Of a stretch of 39,095 nucleotides of DNA, positions 33,082 through 39,095 are shown one piece after another. Made by a program: the position numbers and the translations under genes. Every line of letters starts with the position of its first letter. Position 1 is the stretch's first letter. The notes beneath the pieces were generated by a model. That model did not search any database, was not told the origin of the DNA, and saw nothing but the letters and a program-made list of their open reading frames with translations. Location of the stretch: contig NW_014577141.1 of assembly GCF_000485595.1 (NCBI RefSeq), positions 131,746 through 170,840 of the forward strand, in the 5' to 3' direction. Source of the stretch: Priapulus caudatus (lineage: Eukaryota; Priapulida; Priapulimorpha; Priapulimorphida; Priapulidae).

Positions 33082-33915
33082 GTGATTCAATACGATTCAT
33101 GTGGTGAGGCCCTTGTTATCCCATATCCCAATCCCCTATATATATCCGGTGTTACTCGACCACGGGCCTGCTACGAGCCAAAAACTAGAGCTAACACTCG
33201 CTTACCTGCGAGTCTACCGCTGGCGTGATTAGACAACACGTGGATTACGTATACTGGGCATCAGTTAATCTCCGCCAGAGCGTTGTAGAGTGGCAGGGTG
33301 TAAAGCCTAGCGCACACACCCGAGCAAAACGGGAAATTTTGTTTTCCAGCGTTTCGCGTTCTGCTCGGCGAGCAAGCCCACACACGCCACCCGACACAGC
33401 ACACAGCTGAGCAAAACATACAGAAACACTGCGTACAGCGCCGCTGTTACATGACGTCAAAAATAGCCATCCAATGGATATCCAATTTTGTGTGTCATGT
33501 GATATTTTTAAGGATATTGATTGGAGACCGTCTGTGGCGTTTCGCTGTGTAGCAGACCGATTGACGCACACACCCGAGCAAAACGTACGCTCAGGCGAAA
33601 ACACGCTCCGCGAATCAAACATTGCTTGTTCAGCGAAACACGCTCAGCTGAGCAGTGTTTTTTGTTTTGGGAATCCGCACACAGCCACGAACATCGAGCG
33701 AAACACGTTTTGCTCCACGTTCAGGGTGTTTTGCTCGGGCGTGTGCGCTAGGCTTAACACAGTAGCAGACGCGAGTCGCGTACAGCACGGGTGCTGCGAA
33801 CAAGACACGAGTGCCCCACGAGTACGGGTTACAAGTGGCTCGCGCATGCGCACGACACCATCTACAACCGACTCGGCACGGATATAAACAGTATTGCAAA
33901 AAGGCAACGTAAACA
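33082..33915. repeat. Long dispersed repeat, copy 2
   Basis: About 0.83 kb, colinear with 25698-27750 in short conserved words on both sides of the inner element 33304-33754. Within it, CACACACCCGAGCAAAACG occurs again at about 33568-33586 as an internal copy of the inner element's end. Confidence 0.72.
33304..33754. mobile_element. Harbinger-like MITE (451 bp) with TAA target duplication
   Basis: The ends AGCCTAGCGCACAC-A/G-CCCGAGCAAAAC are inverted copies matching at 26 of 27 positions (33304-33330 and 33728-33754). TAA flanks both sides (33301-33303, 33755-33757). A 3-bp TWA duplication is the hallmark of PIF/Harbinger elements. The interior repeats relatives of GAGCAAAACG and GCTGAGC many times and encodes nothing. 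Confidence 0.78.
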
Positions 33916-34019
33916 ACGATAGAAAAGCAGCTGTGGTGGTGGAGACGGCATCTGGAGCCGGACGATACGAAGACAGCTCCGACCCTCTCGCACTTCCCCC
34001 TTCGCTCACCTTCCTATTC

Positions 34020-34312
34020 CTACCTTACTTACTCGCTTGCTTTCCTTCCCATGCACTCTCCCCCGACCATTCGCTCCCTCTCCCTATTCATTCCAACCTC
34101 TCTCTTTACCACTGTCCCTCCCTCCCCCTTCCTCCCCCCAACCCCTTTCTCCCTCCATCTCTTCTTCCTCCCTCGAGCCCTTCTTCCTCCCTCCATCTCT
34201 TCTTTCTCCGCCAAGCCCCGTTCCTCCTTCTATCTCCCATTCTTCCCTCCACCCACCTTGCTTCCCACTGCCTCCTCATCCTCCCACCCTCCCCTCCCCC
34301 GTCTCGATCTCC
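34020..34312. repeat. Long polypyrimidine (CCCT/TTCC) tract
   Basis: About 290 bp of C and T with few purines, without strict periodicity. The 148-159-codon open frames through it are Pro/Ser/Leu artefacts. The purine-pyrimidine asymmetry could allow triplex (H-DNA) structure. Confidence 0.9.
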
Positions 34313-34529
34313 ATCTCATTGCGTGTGCTCGTGTTATTGATGAGAGGGCAGTGTAAGAGCTGTAAGGGGAGCCGCGCGAGAATAAGAAGATCGTGCTGTG
34401 CGGCGGCGGCAGTAGTAGGCAGTAGATCACCGGAGACGAACCCTACGCTCGCATTAGCGGTCGCGCAAATTTACTTTACTTGCGCCGAGTCCGTCTGTCC
34501 CCGAGTCTTTCAATAGTGCAATCTCGTTA

Positions 34530-34695
34530 GCAGTAGTAGAGTAGTAGCAGCAGCAGCAGTAATAGCAGCAGCAGCAGTAGCGGCGGCGGCAGCAGCAGTA
34601 GCGGCGGCGGCAGCAGCAGTAGCGGCGGCGGCAGCAGCAGCAGCAGCTGTCGCAGCAGCAACAGCAGCAGCAGTAACAGCATCAGCATCATCAGT
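34530..34695. repeat. (CAG)n/(CGG)n tract
   Basis: CAGCAGCAGTAGCGGCGG units repeat about three times (34570-34645) as an 18-27 bp higher-order unit. Minus-strand frames read poly-Ala/Thr. Confidence 0.92.
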
Positions 34696-34887
34696 CAATA
34701 GTCTCTTTTCACAAACACCCCGCGCGCGCAGACAATGGCTGCACACATGCACAGGACGCACAGCACACGATACACACCGCACCACATGATCACCGGCACA
34801 CATTAAATCACAACGACAGCATATCGCTCACGCACATAAACGACGCACACACAGACGACACGCACACATACAGTGACACGCAACATG

Positions 34888-35562
34888 CAGGCGTCAATGA
34901 CAAGTGACGCTCAAAAAAATAGAAAATCGGAATTTCAGATTGAAAAAAGGAGGAAAATAGGAATTTGGTGAGAAAATACATGTAATAGGAATATATGTTG
35001 CGTTAGCTGGCCTCCAACACTCTGCAGCGATCCCGATCCACCACAAATGGTTTATTATTTAATATACATCATTTTGGAGTTACATCACAATGCGAACATA
35101 CTTTTGAGGTTTTAATGAGAATGCATGTTAAAATTGATAAGTAGTTATACATGCTAAGCACCACATACATGTCAGACTACTCCAAAATAGTATAACGTAC
35201 AATGTATACATGGAGCGATCCCCGGCTTTTTTGAAAAAAGGGGGCAGTTAAGAAATAAAGACATTTTATAAAAAGGTGCCGAGAGCAGGTTATGCGCACA
35301 GTGTCTAACAACAGTTGCCACTTAGGGCGGAGGGGGGGGTTTAGGGGGACCTTCCCCACACAAAAAAAGAATAAAAATTTGGTGGCATTCTGAGGAAAGC
35401 ATCTGAGCAGGATAATTTGATGTCTAGAATGCAAGATGAATATCGCAAAATTTTTTGAGGGCAGAGAAATTTATCTTTTATGCTGTTTTCCACTCTTTTT
35501 GAGGGTAAGCGGGGAGGGTCCGGGCCCCACTGGACCCCACCTTCTGGATAGACTGACGCCTG
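34888..35562. mobile_element. Possible hAT-like nonautonomous element (675 bp)
   Basis: CAGGCGTCAATGACAAG at the left faces CTATCCA...ACTGACGCCTG at the right, sharing a 10-bp inverted end CAGGCGTCAnT. The interior is noncoding, with AAAAATAGAAAATCGGAATTT near the left end and GGGTCCGGGCCCCACTGGACC near the right. A clean target duplication is not visible (GCAACATG against ACACATAG), so the boundaries are tentative. Confidence 0.4.
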
Positions 35563-35578
35563 ACACATAGTCACTGCA

Positions 35579-36157
35579 CATTAAACGGACCAGACACACG
35601 CAATAACGCTCATGCAGCACGTGCACAGCACAGACCGACCGCACACATACACCGCACACACACGCCACACACACACACGGCACAATACACGGCGGCCACC
35701 ACCAGACGCATGCACACATACATCGCGCATCGCCACAGACGCACGCACATCATACACCGTGCATCGCCAGACGCGCACGCGACCACACAACACGTGCACA
35801 GCGAAGACGCACGCAGAACCACATACACATGCACCCGCACAGGACGCACGCACACATACAACGTGCCGCGGCACAAGACGCACGCAACACATAACACGTG
35901 CACCGCACGAGACGCCACGCAACAACGATACACAGCGCACGCCACATACAAGTGCACGCACAGACGCAGCGCACACAAACTGTGGGCGCCTGCCACCGAC
36001 ACAACCATTAAACGCGCAAGCGCCTACCAATGCACACAACCAAGCGCGCACCAACCGGCGGGGCGACGTGCGACAGACGCACGTCGTTCAGCGACGAGAC
36101 GACACAACAGACGCAAGCAACGAACATGCACACACACACACACGCACAGCGATGGGT

Positions 36158-36192
<35 letters not shown>

Positions 36193-36240
36193 GTCACCCG
36201 TACTCATTAAACGCACAAGCGCACAAAAACGCTCATGTGT
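35579..36240. repeat. C/A-rich ACGC-CACA array with recurring CATTAAACG
   Basis: About 660 bp in which the plus strand is almost all A and C. CATTAAACG recurs at 35579, 36006 and 36204, and CACGTGCAC words at about 35618, 35790 and 35897. The first and last copies share CATTAAACG...AACGCTCATG, which suggests a higher-order unit or that the array is bounded by a duplication. Open frames up to 213 codons here are Thr/His/Ala/Arg or Cys/Val repeats. Confidence 0.85.
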
Positions 36241-36709
36241 AATACAGAAATAGTCAAATAAGATAGAAATAGGATAATTGCATAATAACCTAAGTAATCA
36301 GTATTACACATGCACACATGCCCACACGCACATGAATGCATATAATGCCCCACACAGCAGCACTGCCGCACGCACGGACGCATCGCATCACATGCCACAA
36401 CACACACACACAACACACCACACGCACACACATTATATATACAACGCATACATAAAGGCATATCTTCAGTAACACCTTATTGTTAAACAATTAACTTGCT
36501 AGTATATAAAGCTGCTTTTGGCTAGGCTCGCTACTGCTACTGCTACCTACAGCTGTTAGGTATATATAACATTTTATGACAAGCTCATCTGTAAACACAC
36601 AGTTATACTACTTTGTCTATACATACAGTTTATTATTACATTTTAAACGTTTTTATACTAGTTTAAAGTATGCTTGTTGCTTGACCGATGGTATTGAGCG
36701 GATCGATTC

Positions 36710-36848
36710 AAAACACAAACACACACACACCACACTCATCGGGGCGCACACGCACGGGGCGCAGCACGCACACGCACACACACAAACACACACTACCCAC
36801 ACACACACACACACACAACGCACACACACACACACCACACACACACCT
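36710..36848. repeat. (CA)n/(ACGC)n tract
   Basis: CACACACA with CACGC and CGGGGCGCA interruptions, ending sharply in unique GC-rich sequence. Confidence 0.9.
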
Positions 36849-36850
36849 CG

Positions 36851-37114
36851 CTGGAACGATCTGCAGCCGATATCGCGCGAAGCGTCAAGACGCGCCTCGC
36901 GGCGTACTTTTGCAATTTCGCTGCCCTCTACCCAACGCAAGTACTCGGTCCTTCTAGGAGAGCTTCAAGCGGCTTTCGCAGAATTGAGACAGTTCCTGCC
37001 ATTGCACGGAGGATGCGCATACCGCAGTTAGGTAGAAGAACGGCTAGAAAAGCTCCCGAAGATTTGTTCGCTACTAGGCGCGTTCTTTGCTGTAATAACG
37101 GCGTTTTTTGTTGA
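36851..37114 (+). CDS. Open frame of 87 codons, possible mobile-element gene remnant
   Basis: From just after the CA tract, one plus frame is open to TGA at 37112-37114 without an ATG near its start. It is rich in Arg and Ala and contains SVKTRLAAYF and RRIETVPAIARRMRIPQLGR. It stops 3 bp before a possible LTR. The two other plus frames are also open for 35-60 codons, so the GC-rich base content alone may explain it. No family is recognised. Confidence 0.2.
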   Translation: MERSAADIARSVKTRLAAYFCNFAALYPTQVLGPSRRASSGFRRIETVPAIARRMRIPQLGRRTARKAPEDLFATRRVLCCNNGVFC

Positions 37115-37117
37115 CAT

Positions 37118-37294
37118 TGTAACATATATAGGCGCTTATGCGTAGCGTTTGACTGGCTGAGTTTAGAGGAATACGAATATATAGGAAATTCGTCCTTCGC
37201 TAGTCTTAATAATTAACAGTTAGTTTCATTGTCCGCTCTATCATGCTATGTACTCTGCATAGTTACACTCCTCATCAAACTAAAGATTTCAACA
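37118..37294 (+). mobile_element. Possible solo or 5' LTR (177 bp)
   Basis: Begins TGTAACATATATAGGCGC and ends TTTCAACA, that is TG...CA borders, directly followed by a primer-binding-site-like sequence. A TATATA lies near its start. I cannot find the partner LTR or gag/pol within the window, and no target duplication can be assigned, so this rests on borders plus the PBS. Confidence 0.33.
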
Positions 37295-37310
37295 TGGTGG
37301 CAGAAGTGCC
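37295..37310 (+). other. Primer-binding-site-like sequence (tRNA-Leu type)
   Basis: TGGTGGCAGAAGTGCC begins with TGG, the complement of a tRNA CCA end. Its complement ends CACTTCTGCCACCA, close to the 3' end of animal leucine tRNAs. The position immediately after CA of the preceding LTR candidate is the expected one. Confidence 0.35.
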
Positions 37311-39095
37311 TAAACTGTGAACAGTGGGAAGCTTGAACTGTAAGTGTTACCGTAAGAATTCACAGTGAAATTCCGGTGCTCCGACCGACGGCCAAGATAG
37401 AGAACATGAGTCCGCGCAAATAAAAAAAGCCAAATGGCCTCGTACTCGTGATTCTCTACAGGCAACCTAGGCATCATATAATATGATATCTACCACGATC
37501 CCCCAATGCGAGCAATCCGAATTGTAACCACACCCCGTACGATACTCAATTACTCACAAGTACATGTTACAATAATTACTAGTAACGTACTAACTAGTAC
37601 TTACTAAGTACCGGAGGACTATACTACAATATACTATACTAGTAACTATAGTTACTACCAGGACTGAGTTTAAGAATGACAAACTGTGTTACCGGTACTA
37701 TATAGTTACTATATTAATAAATGACGACTCCTGTTAAGTGTTACTAGTAGGCCCTACTCCTACTAAATATAATAAAATATAATGCCCTAACTAAATACGA
37801 AATCTATTTACTACCAACTTCTTCATGTTTCTATAGGCATAGCCCTATTACTTCTCTGTTGACCGTATTATTGCTGAGATTTCCTGTAAAATTCCGTCCG
37901 AAGATCCTACGTACAACATACGCTGCGCTGCGCATTGCTCTCGCGGCGCCGACTGTTGCACGCTTACAGACTAATATATATAGCAGGTTAGGAAAGCGTG
38001 CGGACCAAAAATTCGCTCGACGCCACGTTCATTTGAAACTTCCACAGCACGAATTAAACATTCAAGCCAGCTCCAATCTTGTTTCTCTTGAACAACAGTA
38101 TTCAAGCATTTGTTAAGAAAACATAATGTTCTCTGTTCGTGAAACCGAGCCTGTGTCATGCGAATCACACACACAGACTGACGAAAAGTTCTCAGCGTTC
38201 GCGAAACCTGCCCAGTAATGGAAATGGCTGTCGAGCCGCAACACTGCATACGTTTTTGCAACGTTCCAATGGCGAGGCTCGTACGGGTTGGCAAACGTCA
38301 GTGCCGCCGCCTATGCACGCCGCCTATAGCCCGCATAGACTGGCATACGCGTTCACCTCTCGCTTAGCTTAGTCACTCGATGGATGAATCGAGGTGAGTG
38401 AGTCCCAGTCTATATAGCACTTTGTCCTTGCAGACCTATTCATTTACTGGGCAAGTTCGCGAACCGCGAAAATGTCGTGCAGTCTTTCTGTGATTTCGCG
38501 TGACACAAGAATAGGTTCGAACAGAGACATTATTTTCTTATAACAAGTGAAAGACTGTTCACGTCTCAAATGTCTGCCCTCATGTTCCCCCACCTAAAAT
38601 GTGGAACTAGTTCGCTGCAAGACTATGGATGCGTGCTGCACGGCGTAAGATTCGGTGCAACGCATGCATAGACCTGCCAGCGCTGGCATACTGTCGCTAG
38701 GAACGTTCCAGGGACGGTCGCGTGCGCCTTGCGGCGGAACTGCGCGCAAGTTCTGCGCTCAGCTACACTTCGGTCAACACATTCTTTCGGCAACCGCTAT
38801 TCCTCATAGTAATCCCGCGTCCACTCTGGATCCTGTTATTTTTTCTCTCTCATACGTATATAAAGAGGCGGAAAAATTGCTACTATTAGACCTGTGACTA
38901 TATATTCGGAGCAAATTAATATCATAAGCAAGTAATCGACCTAGGTAAATGATCGTCTTACTTAGTAGGCAGTATACTTACGTACATTATGAGTGGCAAA
39001 CCTCGCTCTGTTTCATATGTAAAAGTTTGTATAGTGTTAGTGTTGGCAGTTTGCGTAGTTACAGATCCGGGGCAGTGACAGTGTATGTGATGTGC
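37311..39095. other. Unassigned end of the window
   Basis: If the LTR is real, internal retroelement sequence should follow, but I see no gag or pol frame. 37540-37790 is rich in TAGTAAC/GTTACTA near-palindromic words. At 38381-38394 ATGGATGAATCGAG is followed by GTGAGT and, 40 bp later, by CTTTGTCCTTGCAG, a possible mini-intron without further support. A TATATAAAGAGGC motif lies at 38858. Confidence 0.4.

Noticed and set aside
34510-34803. Poly-Ala protein on the minus strand
   Set aside because: It is the CAG/CGG repeat; the non-repeat part is short and unrecognised.
35581-36253. Open frames up to 213 codons on both strands
   Set aside because: Low-complexity translation of the CA/ACGC array; all frames are open because the tract lacks T.
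38381-38510. Mini-gene ATGGATGAATCGAG|GTGAGT with 40-bp intron and TTGCAG acceptor
   Set aside because: The joined frame is under 30 codons, the start context is weak and the intron is shorter than most animal introns; kept only as a note.

Overview
This window is eukaryotic nuclear DNA, almost certainly from an animal. Coding sequence is rare and split into short exons with GT-AG borders. The rest is simple-sequence repeats, minisatellites and short inverted-repeat DNA transposons, plus one 155-base run of N (an assembly gap). The only protein I can name is the C-terminal end of GLYR1/N-PAC, a chromatin factor. The repeat spectrum (GA, ACGC and CTG tracts, many MITE-like elements, a pogo-like end with the CAGTCAAA...GGACACC pattern) fits a marine invertebrate. 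I cannot name the species or phylum from this sequence.

Layout. 1-6400: microsatellites, a 58-bp minisatellite (3840-4225), a degenerate tandem array (5640-6340) and one possible plus-strand terminal exon (1735-1941). 6441-15540: the start of an unrecognised minus-strand gene. It has a coding exon 1 of 17 nt (14966-14982) and an exon 2 of 118 nt (6441-6558) whose reading phases fit each other across an 8.4-kb intron. A perfect ETS-site palindrome lies about 540 bp upstream of the ATG. The intron holds a pogo-like end, two copies of a nested-hairpin MITE, a GC-rich repeat with 64-bp units, and a 407-bp element with 136-bp inverted arms and a 9-bp target duplication. 15541-22560: a hAT-like nonautonomous element, a 311-bp hairpin, a CRE-like site cluster, long ACGC and GA tracts and a 28-bp minisatellite. 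22562-23718: the last two exons of GLYR1 on the minus strand with a candidate polyadenylation signal. 23719-39095: probably GLYR1 intron or intergenic DNA. It holds two diverged copies of one repeat that each enclose a TAA-flanked, Harbinger-like element (1340 bp and 451 bp), a 220-bp element with perfect 33-bp inverted ends and 9-bp target duplication, a possible 675-bp hAT-like element, large CA/ACGC arrays, and a possible LTR with a tRNA-Leu-like primer-binding site.

Both recognised genes run on the minus strand. The first codons of the unknown gene lie about 7.7 kb downstream of the end of GLYR1, so the order along the minus strand is GLYR1 tail, intergenic repeats, possible promoter, unknown gene start. 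All other long open frames that I examined either run through simple repeats or inverted repeats, or have no support.
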